Origin: Capitella teleta
Lineage: Eukaryota; Annelida; Polychaeta; Capitellidae
NCBI GenBank assembly: GCA_000328365.1
Contig: KB299619.1
Location: 69,422-133,421 of the forward strand
Length of the DNA: 64,000 bases
Direction: 5' to 3'
The number at the start of each line of letters is the position of its first letter. Position 1 is the first letter of the stretch. Below, piece after piece: positions 1 to 11,721 of this stretch. The notes beneath the pieces were generated by a model. That model ran no database searches. It was not told the DNA's origin and worked only from the letters and a program-made list of their open reading frames with translations. Position numbers and translations under genes: made by a program.

Positions 1-816
1 AGAAGACGAGTCGGTTACTTGAAAACATAAACTAATCAATCTTTTTAAAATTCTCCACACACACACAAGTATACATGTAGTAGGCAACTCGACCTATTTG
101 TGCATACTTGATTGTGGTTCGGATGTCTTGGACTTCTGTGGGTGTGATATCATGTCCGGGGCATGGTTCACTTTATTATCATACTAGTGATATATTTTGA
201 TGAGACCATTTAGCAGATCAGTATTTCCGACATTGAGGTTAGTTTGCACATGCATCAACAAGATTATACCGTGTCTGTCATTAACAAAAATATGAGCTTA
301 CTGTTGCACAGCGAATGATAAAATAGCCGGTATTGAAATTAAATCGCATTCATTAATAGTTGCTGAGTTAACTAGGTTAATCGACATGAGATACCGCTTG
401 TCTGTTTTGTCAGTTTAGACAAAAACCACCTCTTTAAGCATTATCGTCCCTCGCTTCCAAACACATATTCTGAAGCTACTTGTATTTATCTTGGATCCCA
501 AAGTGACAAGGCAAAGATAGAGACGCTTTACTTTGTGACAGAATTGGTCAAACATGAAGTGGACCAGGGATAACAGAGATGAAGTATTCGCTATCAAGTG
601 TGGGGTAACAAAAACAGCCACCAAAAACCCTTTTGAGGGAGCAGTGGGATTTAATTGCTCTCCTTAAACACATTCATGTCTTTCACAATGTCAATCATAA
701 GCTTCATTGCTGGCGCCCGTATCACCCGAACGGGTTGGGTGGAGCCGTAAAACCCCAATCACTCACATAAGCTTCATTGTGATCGACAGTTTAGATCCCC
801 TCTAATAAAATAGAAC
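1..816. other. Non-coding stretch upstream of the BTB-kelch gene
   Basis: AT-rich sequence with no open frame that resembles a known protein. The only structure I see is a 14-bp direct repeat, CATAAGCTTCATTG, at 696-709 and again at 766-779. It brackets a GC-richer insert (710-765) that contains a small CACCC/GGGTG inverted pair. Confidence 0.6.
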
Positions 817-993
817 ATGAGATGTACAGGAAATCTAATTCATGAAAACAAAATCACGTGTCTAATCGAAGCAGTAAAACGAGCAATAGTATTGGATAAG
901 AGCCAAATGCAAGATCACATCTCCGTTTATAATAAGAGTATATATAATCCCTTTTTGTATCACTCTTATTACAGATTACCAAACTGCCGTATA

Positions 994-2688
994 ATGGATA
1001 CAGCTGCCACATATCGAGATTCTTTGATGTCGTCACTTAAACGGCTCAGAAAGAAAAACAGCATGACTGACGTCGAACTGAAATTGCCAGATCGTTCTAC
1101 GATATCCTGCCATAAGTTGATCTTGGTGGCAGCCAGCCCGTTTTTTGCGACCATGTTCGAGTCGGGGATGAAGGAGAGCACCCAACAGGTGGTTCAGCTG
1201 GATTTCTCCGACGCAGTTACCATCAAAATGATCATTGATTACTTCTACTCTGGCGAAATTGACATCAACGTTGGAAACGTACAGGATCTCATAGCTGCGA
1301 GTGAATTTCTCTGCCTGGATGACTTGAAGGGACATCTTGGAGCTTTCATGACAGATCAGATTAATGCCTCCAACTGCTTTGAGTTCTACAGATACGCTCG
1401 CAAGTTCAATTTGGGAAAACTGATCCCACATTGCTTGGAGCACATTCTGGCCAACTTCGCCCAGGCTTTCAGGTCGATCGAAACCATTATACATCTATCA
1501 GAAGAGGAACTGATCAGTGTGGTTTCGGATGACCGCCTTAAAGCAGACAACGAGGACATGGTCTTCCATTGCGTCGTCCGTTGGACGAATGCAGATCCAA
1601 AGAAGAGAAGAGACGCATTCGTTAAGATTGCGTCTTTCATCAGGTTTCCCTTCTGCACTCAGGAACTGTTGGATCGCGTGCCTCGTGAGCCTCTCATGAT
1701 GAACTCCGCGTGCCTGGACATCCTGAGCGAAGCTATGAGCGTCCGGTCTCCGTTCAGTCACCCTCATGTCATGCACAGCGCAAGGTGCGTCCCTCGGAAT
1801 GCTCACACTGGGAAGCAACTACTCCTCGTACGTGCTGCGGTGCACCAGCCTTTCGGACAACCGCCATATAAATTCCAAGTTCGAATTCAGTCGACTGATT
1901 CCATTAGTACACAAACTCCGTCTTGGTTGCCTGTGCATAGGTCTTCTATTACATCAGGCACATTAAACCTCCTTGTGTCATCGACTGGAATTTACTGGAT
2001 TGATGAGGAAGGGGCTCATGGAAAGTGGCGCACAGAGTCAAGCAACCATTCAAGCTTCAATTGGGTGCCACATTGGGTGACAAATTACAGTTCAATGTTC
2101 ATTCAAGGGAAATTATTTTCTTTCGGAGGGCAAAAAAACGGAGCTTATTGCTCGACAGTTCAGTCCTTGGATCCAATTGAGAGAGAATGGAAGCCGGAGC
2201 CTCCGATGCTTCAACCTTGCAGCAAACCTTACATCGTCCATTTCGGAAACAAGATCTATGTTCTAGGAGGCGTTGATGCATCCGGTCAGACTTTGTTCAC
2301 GCAAGAGTTTGACCCTGTTTGGGGAACATGGCAGCTGAAGGCGGAGATGCCTGGTGTTTGTCAGTCGGGTGCAGCGGTTTCCCTCAACGAGAACATTTTC
2401 GTGGTCGGAGGGGCTGAGCGAGTTTGTTTCAGGTTCACGCCATCTAGCGACACTTGGACTGTCCTCTCTCGACCAACACATGTCCATAATGAAGCCACGG
2501 CTGCCACAGCCTGGAAAGGACATATCCTCTTATATGGCAAAAATCACGGCGAACCTTATAATCCAGATACAGATCACGGGGAAGATTATAATCCAGATAC
2601 AGACGCCTGGTCTTCCTGTCATGCCTTGATTCCAGATGAAGAACATGGTCCTCCCATTAAAATGCTTTTGTGCACTATTTTTAAATAG
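994..2688 (+). CDS. BTB-BACK-kelch protein (KLHL-type), intronless
   Basis: KLHL-family proteins usually serve as substrate adaptors of Cullin-3 ubiquitin ligases; BTB binds Cul3 and the kelch propeller binds substrate. Numbered from ATG 994 the protein has 564 residues. A BTB domain at about 15-120 shows DVELKLPD, CHKLILVAASPFF and MFESGM. A BACK domain follows at about 125-235 (HCVVRWTNAD, then FIRFPFC). The C-terminal half carries weak kelch blades with GG doublets (FSFGGQ, YVLGGVD, FVVGGAE). The frame is open upstream to ATG 817, but the 59 extra residues look unlike protein, and an acceptor-like TTATTACAG ends at 974, so I prefer 994 as start and a possible spliced leader. The propeller is degenerate, with about four recognisable blades. 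A 30-bp in-frame tandem duplication near the C-terminus repeats YNPDTD. The family call is firm; the subfamily is not. Confidence 0.9.
   Translation: MDTAATYRDSLMSSLKRLRKKNSMTDVELKLPDRSTISCHKLILVAASPFFATMFESGMKESTQQVVQLDFSDAVTIKMIIDYFYSGEIDINVGNVQDLIAASEFLCLDDLKGHLGAFMTDQINASNCFEFYRYARKFNLGKLIPHCLEHILANFAQAFRSIETIIHLSEEELISVVSDDRLKADNEDMVFHCVVRWTNADPKKRRDAFVKIASFIRFPFCTQELLDRVPREPLMMNSACLDILSEAMSVRSPFSHPHVMHSARCVPRNAHTGKQLLLVRAAVHQPFGQPPYKFQVRIQSTDSISTQTPSWLPVHRSSITSGTLNLLVSSTGIYWIDEEGAHGKWRTESSNHSSFNWVPHWVTNYSSMFIQGKLFSFGGQKNGAYCSTVQSLDPIEREWKPEPPMLQPCSKPYIVHFGNKIYVLGGVDASGQTLFTQEFDPVWGTWQLKAEMPGVCQSGAAVSLNENIFVVGGAERVCFRFTPSSDTWTVLSRPTHVHNEATAATAWKGHILLYGKNHGEPYNPDTDHGEDYNPDTDAWSSCHALIPDEEHGPPIKMLLCTIFK
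2545..2604 (+). repeat. 30-bp in-frame tandem duplication inside the kelch gene
   Basis: Two 30-bp units (2545-2574 and 2575-2604) both encode HGE-x-YNPDTD and differ at four bases. It is a recent local duplication that keeps frame and lengthens the last kelch segment by ten residues. Confidence 0.9.
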
Positions 2689-4862
2689 TACGTGAATAAT
2701 GAATGGAGCTACGGTAGTACACATAATTACAGTTTTATCCTATGATTGTTATTGAGGCAAAATATTAATTATCAACTCCCTGACTTGCGTTTGCAATGTT
2801 CTTGTTCTTGCTTGTGTCATATAATACATGTATTTATACAATGATTATTATCGACTATTTCTCAGTGTACTTGTATTTAACAGTTATCCATAAGCAATTA
2901 TAATTAAATTCCATGTTTCCTATATGTTTATTGTATAAGAGTAATGATAGACGCAATACTTCATTGCATGAAATATAAGCATGGAATGATTCCACTGTGT
3001 TTTGTGATGTATTTTACTATTGCTCTGTGACGCCATGCTCTTTGAGGCAGAGATGGATGTTTGCGATCGTAAATTCATAACGCATTTTAGCGGATTTTTC
3101 GTTGAGGAAAAAGCGCAGACCAGATGCAGGACTCAGAGCGACCAACTCCGGTCCCAAACACTGAACATATACAGAATACGCCACGCTGATTTAATTAAGC
3201 TTCTTAATTGCCGCCATTTTCTTTTGGGAGTACGGCGATCGATAAAATGGATTCGACGAAACGAAAGAAAAATACACTACCATTGCGTCTTACCTCAAAC
3301 AGAGAGCGTTATGATCTCACAAAATCGGAACGTTATGCTTTTCAATAATCTCTGAGGGAATAATTATGTTAAAATTTTCTTACTTCAATTATTGAAAGCC
3401 TTAACTTGAATTGAACATTATAATTTCTCAACATTAGGGCACATGGTAATTCCAATGTCAATAATTTGTTTTCTTTATTTTCACACTCAAGTCATGTACT
3501 TAACTGATAACTGGCGCTCCTGAATTACTACATGTACGGTAATGCTAAACTAAACTAAATTATTTTTGAGTTACATATTTAAAGGTCAAAGAAGAGGCAA
3601 ATAATTCTGTGAATGCATATAATTTCATTTAATGCAACACCGAAATATGAAATATAAGAAGCTTCTTATATTTCATATTTCATATTCATAACAAATAATA
3701 ATCATAAAGGTGAAACTTTACGTAAAAGCTCATCTGTTATTTTCACGTTTCTCTTAAAATAACTTGAGCAGCAAGTTGTAAGATGCATCCTGTGATGTAT
3801 CATTTTTGAAGATGGAGAGACGGATGAAGGGGAGTCGGATTAATGAAACTCGGATTAATGATGGCAGACTGTAGTTTCGTTTACACGCGGTTGTTCTATC
3901 AAAAATACATATTATTTTCAATTCATTTGAACTGAAAATGGACCCATTAATTACTGAGTACTGAGCTAGCCTGGACTTACGAGTTGTTTATTCTGATCGA
4001 ATACTGATGCGTTGATTGTTCATTTGTTGATTGTTAATTGTTGATAATTAACTTCTTTGATTACTCGTTGGTTTTCAATGTTGAGAACCACCGAGTATAA
4101 TGGTGTATAACCAGGGTAGTGGGTATAGGCGACCTAAGAGTCATCGACGCAAATCATAACGCACTACTTCTCTGATCCAAATCTCAAATCATAACGTATT
4201 CCTCAAGTTTTTTCTGGCGCTTCGCAACTTTTCCCCGCCTGCGCAGTATGACTTCGATGTCTAGAGCTTCAAACAAAGCTGATGTCAGCGAATCGCATAT
4301 GATGTCATCAATGCTGTGGTTGTGCAACGAGCAGGTAGCGAAACAGCTGAGTTCATAACGGCAATTCATGTGTCAGTACATGCATATATAGGCCGGCCTA
4401 CCTGTGCATTAGACATATGCCGGTTCAAAACAATTGCGCTCAGGGGTGCGTATTACAAAGCAATCTTATCTTACATTCATCACTTTGAATTTACAGCACA
4501 TTTAAATGCTATAACAAATCCTTTTAAATTGAGCGCCTATTTCTTGAATGTGCTTAAACTTTTATAATAGATTTGATTAATTGTTTAACTGAAGCTATGA
4601 GATTGATGCTGTGTCGTAAAATGCTGCGCACATGTATCGTGCGTTTCTTTACATGTATAATTTTTATTATGCTCATAATTTAGGATTGAGATTAAGCCTA
4701 AGGTCCGTTTATAAAACCCGCCCATGGTCGACATAATTATGTGCATATAATTATTATGAGGTTAAAAAGAAACACACAAAGTCAATCTCAGTGTTCTGAT
4801 AATTTAACCAATCTTACCAATTAAAAAAGTTTGTAATTTAAACAAGAGGACAGAAGGTCATA
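2689..4862. other. Intergenic, AT-rich, no gene seen
   Basis: This is the 3' flank of the kelch gene and the upstream region of UBASH3. The open frames here (for example 3020-3355 and 4316-4567) have no recognisable domain and look like chance. It holds a 40-bp perfect palindrome (3642-3681) and copies of the ATCATAACGCACT word at 4153-4165 and, truncated, at 4188-4196. Confidence 0.6.
3642..3681. repeat. Perfect 40-bp palindrome
   Basis: The sequence is its own reverse complement across 40 bp, centred on an AAGCTT at 3659-3664, with arms containing GAAATATGAAATATAAG. No spacer is present. It could extrude as a cruciform or be the remnant of an inverted duplication. Confidence 0.95.
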
Positions 4863-4880
4863 ATCATAACGCACTGATTG
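4863..4880 (+). promoter_or_regulatory. ATCATAACGCACT word next to an inverted CCAAT box, upstream of UBASH3
   Basis: An exact copy of the recurrent 13-bp word (4863-4875) is followed by GATTGG, an inverted CCAAT box. It lies about 90 bp before the UBASH3 start codon at 4965, where the proximal promoter or 5' UTR should be. The regulatory role is inferred from position and from recurrence of the word elsewhere. Confidence 0.4.
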
Positions 4881-4964
4881 GTGGCGCCGCCAAGCGAATG
4901 GCGAGCGAAGCAGACTTCTCCTGCTGAGGATTCGTCATTATTTCAACAGAGAGCAGCCGCAGAG

Positions 4965-7900
4965 ATGGCTGCCATGGAGCTGCCACCTCGGAGATCCAGA
5001 AAGCAACAACAAGAGATCACAATACAGAGAAACAGATCTGCTCTCGATGTTCTTATGCAGATGGGTTTTCCCAGGCACCGAGCGTGAGTACCCTTGTCAC
5101 TTACCCCTCTCTGCTGCCAATGCTGTCAATCAGCCTATCAGGGGATCCCCCCCCCCCCCACTCTCCCCTCCAGATGATCCAAATCTGGACCCCATATGAT
5201 GATGTCAGCGGTTCGTCGTCTGTGGTCGTTGTGAGAGACTGCTTGTGACCGCAGGACTTACGATACATAACGTGGGAAGCTATGATTATAGTATAGGGAA
5301 TCGTGGGGTCGATACATTGAGTTGACGTTATAACGGTTATAGATGATAAATTATAGGCTGTGGTTATTTGTACGTTACCGTACGAATGGTTTCCAGCGCT
5401 ATTCGTACGTTATTCTCGGGTGTTGCTAAAATCCTTCCAAATCTTAATGAGACCTAATAAGTTTCGGAAGGTTTTTAGCAACACCCTAGAATTACGTACT
5501 TATAGCGCAGGAAACTTCAATTAAATTTAAGTTGGTCGACACGTTTTAACACGCGGCTATTACTATAATTATAACAATATTGAATTTGCAAAACATGATA
5601 TATTCTTATAATGCACATGCCAATAATTATGTATTCTTTAACAAAATTTACATCCTTGGAGACCAACAGCTAGTACATATGTGCATGTATTTTGCATGAT
5701 GATGATGGCTGGGGTACCTTGCATTATGATATTATAAGAATTCCAAGCATTGCGTATACTCTCTCTCCAGGTATATAACACCAGAATATAATTAGTTTCA
5801 CTTATGATCATGTGATACAGGTTTCACTATACTCAGAAGCCAAATGAATACAAAACCAATATGGTAATTAACACTTGATTGAAGAACGTATATGAGATTC
5901 TGATCTCAAATATTGAACGACGAGAACGACAAAATAAATGAAGAAATAAATAAGAAACAGCCTAAATTATATGCATTCTAATTTTTATTACTCTGACTAT
6001 ATTTAACTACCAACCTAGAATAATTAAGTTTTATCATTAGTTTAATAGCAGTTTTGTTAGAATTTGTAAATTCATTATAATTTGTCAGCTGTAATATATT
6101 ATGGCAGTCAGTTGTATCTTCCGATGATTCTTTGATAGAATGGACTTTTATTCTCTGAACAGACTAGAATTGACCAAGGCACCGGTCTACAGGGTATTGC
6201 ATCAATACAACCTACCTTTAATTACTCTTTCTAAGAACCAATATCGCCTAGAATTGTTGAATTAACGATGCACTTGCATGTTAATAACATCCTTTTCATG
6301 TAAAAAAAAATTTGTTACAAAATATAACAATTGTATTCTCTCAAGACATAGGAAATACATAATTTGACAATTTACATGTTGATTTTGATTCCAGCTAATA
6401 ATGTCCTCGTCACCTTCGAATTGAATTCATATATTATGTAATACCAAAGCAATGATCTGCTTTCAGAGAAAAAGCCCTGGCGGCTACTGGAGACAAGGGA
6501 GTTCAACTGGCGTCTGATTGGTTTGTCCATTACGAATGTTCTGACCTTATGACCTCTCTCTTATTTCTCTGCACAGGCTTCTGTCTCACGTCAATGACCC
6601 TAACTTAGATGACCGCACGGCCAGAGACTACATCCTGTACCTGTGTCCGGTCGGTCAGTTGCAACATGAATTGCTGGACTTCTGGCAGAAGTCCTATCAA
6701 GAGTGCGGCTGGAACCGCGCACACAACTACTTCCCGCACATCACGCTCTGCTCCTTCTTTAAGGTCACTTTTAATTTGTGTTGCATTTCAGTTTTCCATT
6801 TCTTATCATCGCTGCAGGCGGACGACGCACAAGTCTCGAAGCTGTCGCACGCTATAAAAACCATTGCTGAACGCATTGGCACATTGCCAGAGGTTATTGA
6901 ACTCGAGTACTTCTCCTCCGCGAATTTTATCGGACTCTTCGTCACGGAATCGTTCGCCCCTCTTCTGAAACAAATCACGGCAGATTTTGCTGAAGAAGTT
7001 AAGAAATCCCGTCGGTCAATCTCGGTGCTCTTTGGCCGCCTATAAAATGTGCGCTTCTTTCAGTTGGGGTGACCGTTGAGCCTCACAAGAAACAGCTGCA
7101 CGTCAGTCTCGCCTATCAGTTCCCAGCTGAACACAGGGAGCGCCTGGAGAACATTGCTAAAAACATCAACAAGAACTTGCCGGTTCGCTGGGATTTGCGA
7201 ATGTACTCACGCGACCCCAAGACTTCAAATTGCCAGGTAAAAATTTGTCCATTTTAATATTTAGCTTTCATGTCTCAAGTGAGGATGTATTTGGTCACTT
7301 AGGTTCGCAAAGTCCTGTACACACACACCCCACAAGCGCCTGATGAGCTCGATCTCCTCGATGGAGATTTCATTTTTCTGGACGAAACTGAAATTGAGAG
7401 TTCTCCGGATGGTTGGTATCAAGGCACGTCGTGGCTAACGGGATGCATGGGCATGTTCGCTGGGAATTACACAGAACGCACTGGCGAAACGGAGACGTGG
7501 ACAATGCACAGGTCAGTGCTTTCAAAAACAAAACAAAAGCCCCAAAATTAAAACGGGACCTACGTACATTTGTAAACCCTCTCAGCTGTATTCTATGAGC
7601 TTTGCATAAATGTTGAAAGACCATTTTTGAAATGATCTGATTGTTATTAATAACATTCAAGATGAATTTAAATTAGGCATGAAACTTTTACGACTTTTGG
7701 CGGATATCCCACCTTTTTGGATTTCCGAAAAAAGTGAAAAAAGAAAGAAAATTAAAATCTATGTATGTGGCAGATCTCTCTCGGAAAAATGAATGAATTT
7801 GGAGTTGGCTCGACACGTCTGTCAGCTCAATAGATGTGAAGAAAATTGGCATGTGTTTTGTACGCTTAATGAAACATTCAATTTAATTCCTTCTGGAACT

Positions 7901-10900
7901 TTTAAACTTTCTGTGTGTTTAAACCTCAAGGAATCTGAAATGGCCTCAAAGTAATTGTATCAAGGGTGAACAAGTGCTTCTCGTCCGAGGCTTCTGTGGT
8001 CTGACTTCTTCAGACTTTTTTTCTTGTGCTTGTTTTATACATACATCTCTACTGAGACAAAATTGAAGCTTGAATCGAAAATAGTGCGGAATTCCTTTAT
8101 GAAAAGCCTTATAAAGGAACAGCTCACTTGTGCTTTACGATTACAGTTAGGACCCTCTTAGGAAGAATTTTCATTTCTTTAATTTCGATTTCAATATCCC
8201 TGACGTACAAAATATAAATGTAGCTGTATATCGTTTAGTGAAAGCAGTAAAACATTTGACGACTGTCTACTTAAAAAGCAATCCTGATATCAAACAAAAC
8301 CAAGGTCATCTGGCCACCGCTCATTGGTCAAGGGCAATGACCGTTGACCCTGCCTCCCCCACTGGGCAGTCCCAGCTTCAGTTTGCGTGTGACCTTTTCA
8401 CCCTCCACCACCTCCCCATCTTGGCTACATAGCCTGAATTACTGTGTCTCTAGTTCTTCAAAGTGCCTGATCATGTATATATGCAATATACATTCTCTTT
8501 GAAATTATTTCCGGTTTTATTTATGATTTTTTCTCCTTTTAACTTTTTTTTTTTTTTTTTTTTTCTCCATGAAAACAAAATATATTTCCTCCTACGTGGA
8601 TCGGGTCCTATTCTCATGTGGGTTCACTTTTCGCCGTCCTCGCTGTACCGGATGACCCATGCACAGACGGTCACGTGACTCGATCTTTGGCAGTGTGGGA
8701 CCTGGTCATGTGCTTCCATTATTAATGCTTCATCAATCGCTTCCGTTTTCTAACGTATCGATTTTGCCATCGAAGCAAGACGAATTGAGGGCGGATGCGC
8801 ATGCGCGTCTATATCTGGGCGAAATCTTCGCGCCATGGCGTTGTACCGTATGCATCAAATAGACACGAGTCCTGCTCATAACACCCCCGTGCGATAGACG
8901 CGCACAAGTTGATCGTAAAACTCACGGAGTACATCGCAATCACGTGCTCACTTTGCATAATTAATGTTAATTTATGGCTGTCTATAGTACGCGCACTTTG
9001 CGGCTGCTCTCGTCGGGAATCAGCTCCTTGTACACAATGGTGATAATTCCTCGGGATTTTTCTCGTCTGTCTGCTCGCCGAGAGAGGGAGAGGGAGGCTG
9101 GCTTCCCGTCGCTCCTTCATCTCCTTCGGGCGTTCGCCAACTCATTCATTTCGCTCGCCATTTTCCGCGTGCCTGGAGATTTGGGCCTGCGAATGAATCG
9201 ATGCTTGCATGTGCGGGATTCGCTCTCCGCTCGATGCGTCCAGGGCTCACGATTTAATTCGCAACTCTTTGGCTGAACTTCTGACCTCGAATCTTTTTTT
9301 CTGATTATTTCTTGAGTTATGTTTGCTGGGATTATTATTGAATAGAGTCTTTTGTCTTCTTTATTTATTAAGCGCCATCTCTCGAGTCCGGATTGAATAT
9401 AATTCGCGTCGGAAATAAGGGCAGGGAAAAGCTAGATCGTCGGCGGCGCTTATAATTCTCCACACCTCTGCGATATTTATTAATTAATAGATTTACTTTT
9501 TGATATCCAAAGCGCGAAATGAGTAATCTGTTTGTGTAGTATTGTTAACAATTAATGCGCTCGTGTTCAGTCGACAGCGTTCCTCCCTGTCACGTGGTTT
9601 CTCGTTTGACGGAAGTGAACAGGCGGCTTTCTGAGCATGCGCGGCCAATAAATCAGCGATGCAGAAAGCTCTCCGAAGCAGCTGAAGTGAATGGCCACTT
9701 GACGACCGCTTAGCCACTGACCACGCACTAGTCATGCCGCTTTGTAGCCCTTCCGTTGATGTGCATTGCATTCCCCACGGACATCGCGGGCGTAATGGGA
9801 TCATAACGCACTCCGCTCCAATCATAACGCACTCATCATAATGTGTTCGCAGATCCATTCCAATCGTGGGCACTGATCTTCTGCTTGGAGCCGCCGGCCG
9901 AGGCGACCAGCTGGAGCAGGACGAGTACGAGCACAACCTCCCTGTGCGCCACACCCAGCCCCCTGCCACTCGCGACCAGCTCTACACACGCTTGCAGCAC
10001 GAGTCCCGCAGCAACGGCCCCTCCCCCGACCTCACAGCCGGCTCGGTGGAGAGCACCGCGGGTCCCCCGGTGCCTCGCCTGCGTCGCTCTGCCAGTGGCA
10101 CGTCCTCTGCACTCCAGCAGCAGACCTCCAACGCCACAGGACCCCCCGGGGGCACCAACCCCGGATCCGCCCCCGGGGCTGCATCGCCCTCCTCCTCCTC
10201 CTCCGCTGCCTCATCGCCCGGTGCCTCGAAACCCTCTCGCCAGATCACTCGTGTACCCAGTGACCTTTCAATGAGTGACAGTCCAAAAACTGACCGCAAG
10301 GGTCCAGCACCCCTGCCCCCCAATTCTGACCGTAACTCTCGCGTAGGGGTCAGCAGTGGCATTGCGTCCAGTCCTGCTAACTCTGCCTCTTCGTCGGGAC
10401 CCAGCACCGGGACCCACATTCAGCAGAGGACAGGCTCCGGGCAGATCTCGAACTACGTCAATGTGCCGCACCCCAAGACGGGCACACACTCTAGTCTGAG
10501 CATGCAGAACTCTTACTACACGGTTGGCGAACCCATGGACTTTGTTGAGTCACCAACTGAGCAGGGAAAAGCACCCAGCACTGCTGCCAGTACGATCGGT
10601 GGCGTTGCAGCCAGCCCCAAACCGTCTAGAAGGAGTGTCAAAGAAGGAGGGGGAGGAGGAGGAGGCACAGCTCCTCAAATGCGAGGTGTGCGGCATGTGG
10701 GACCACGACAGCTGTATGTTGTGCGACACGGAGAAAGAATCGACTTCACTTTTGGTAAAGATTGGATCCAAAACAGCTTCGATCAAACAGGTGAGGAATG
10801 CTCCGATCTGTTTCAGTTTCACTTTGTGGACTTTTCTCCGCAGGGAATTACATCCGTTACGATCTGAATATGCCTAAAAATCTCCCCAAGCGCAAGGGAG

Positions 10901-11721
10901 GGCCTCAAGACTTTAGCAAAGACTCTCCTCTGACCATACAAGGTCACTTTCAAGCCAGACTTGCTGGTCAGTGAACTCTTAGCAACCTCTGACCTCCGAC
11001 CTTTTGTTTGAACTCTTAATATGCAGGTGAAGCCATGAAAGAGAAAGATATTCCCATTGCTCATGTTTACTCATCGCCGTCGTTGCGCTGCATAGAGACA
11101 GCGGCCAGCATTCTCAGAGGTATTTCACCTCTGACCTTTTGAACCTTGACTGACTTCTCCTGATCTCAGGGCTCAGTGTCGAGCGGGACATTCACGTTGA
11201 GCCTGGTTTATTTGAGTGGCTGGGCTGGTACCAAAGCGGCATACCGCGATTCCTCACTCTGCCAGAACTCACCGAGTGGGGTTTTTGTGTGGATGCCACG
11301 TACTCGGCCATTCTGCCCACGTCAAAGTACAACATGCAGGAGACGACCGAACAGCATTACGACCGATGCTACCAGACAACAAAAGATATTCTGCGAAGAC
11401 ACGAGAACGAAGGTACGTACTCATCGCCATCATTTTCATCACTTTCCTCTTCATCTGCACTCAGGGGGTAACGTCTTAGTCGTGGCGCACGCCGCCTCTC
11501 TCGATGTCTGCACGCGACAACTGGTCGGCCAGGCGGCTCGCAGCCACGCTGGCTTCCACGATGTGCTGCACAAGATCCCTTACTGCGCAATGTCCGTTGC
11601 TCAGGAAGCCTGCCTGGTGCGCGACACGTGGTATCTGATTGAGCCCCCGATCCTGCCATTTGCACACACTAACAATCCTAAATATAACTGGACTTGCTTA
11701 ACGACGCCAAGCCTCGTCTGA
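4965..11721 (+). CDS. UBASH3: UBASH3/TULA (Sts) protein: UBA - 2H - SH3 - histidine phosphatase
   Basis: Family members are cytosolic, bind ubiquitin and SH3 ligands, and dephosphorylate phosphotyrosine on Syk/ZAP-70-type kinases and receptors. Eleven exons rebuild with consistent phases: 4965-5083, 6467-6520, 6577-6763, 6818-7010, 7064-7236, 7303-7511, 9853-10790, 10844-10966, 11027-11119, 11170-11412, 11465-11721, giving 862 residues. UBA spans about 25-62 (DVLMQMGF). The 2H phosphoesterase-like domain spans about 70-240, with HxT at 112-114 (PHITLC) and HxS at 197-199 (QLHVSL). SH3 is at about 243-312. The phosphatase starts near 598 with RHGE (R603, H604), and the second catalytic His is H786 in VVAHAAS. 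Vertebrate homologues are roughly 620-660 residues. The excess is a Ser/Pro/Gly/Thr-rich insert (about 335-590) in exon 7 between SH3 and phosphatase. Start: the first ATG in frame with the UBA exon. Confidence 0.93.
5389..5515. repeat. Long imperfect hairpin (about 53-bp arms) in UBASH3 intron 1
   Basis: Left arm 5389-5441 and right arm 5461-5515 are reverse complements at roughly 85%, with a loop of about 19 nt. Both arms share GGGTGTTGCTAAAA. This looks like a foldback MITE; a hairpin RNA is the alternative. I saw no clear target-site duplication. Confidence 0.75.
8640..9290. promoter_or_regulatory. CpG-rich island with an NRF1-type site inside UBASH3 intron 6
   Basis: Intron 6 (7512-9852) is the longest late intron. 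Its middle part is much richer in G+C and CpG than its flanks. A palindromic GCGCATGCGC (8797-8806) matches the known NRF1 motif and is followed by a TATATC. This could be an alternative promoter for a form starting near exon 7 (the disordered insert plus phosphatase), or an unrelated regulatory element. No transcript evidence is available. Confidence 0.35.
9800..9852 (+). repeat. Cluster of ATCATAACGCACT words abutting the exon 7 acceptor of UBASH3
   Basis: Two exact copies (9800-9812 and 9821-9833) and a third degraded copy (ATCATAATGTGT from 9835) occupy the last 53 bp of intron 6. The third runs straight into the acceptor, which ends with TTCGCAG at 9852. They replace the usual polypyrimidine tract. 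Confidence 0.85.

Noticed and set aside
9866-10867. Exon 7 of UBASH3 as a separate 333-residue gene
   Set aside because: It lacks an ATG at the start and joins in phase to the SH3 exon on the left and the phosphatase exons on the right.
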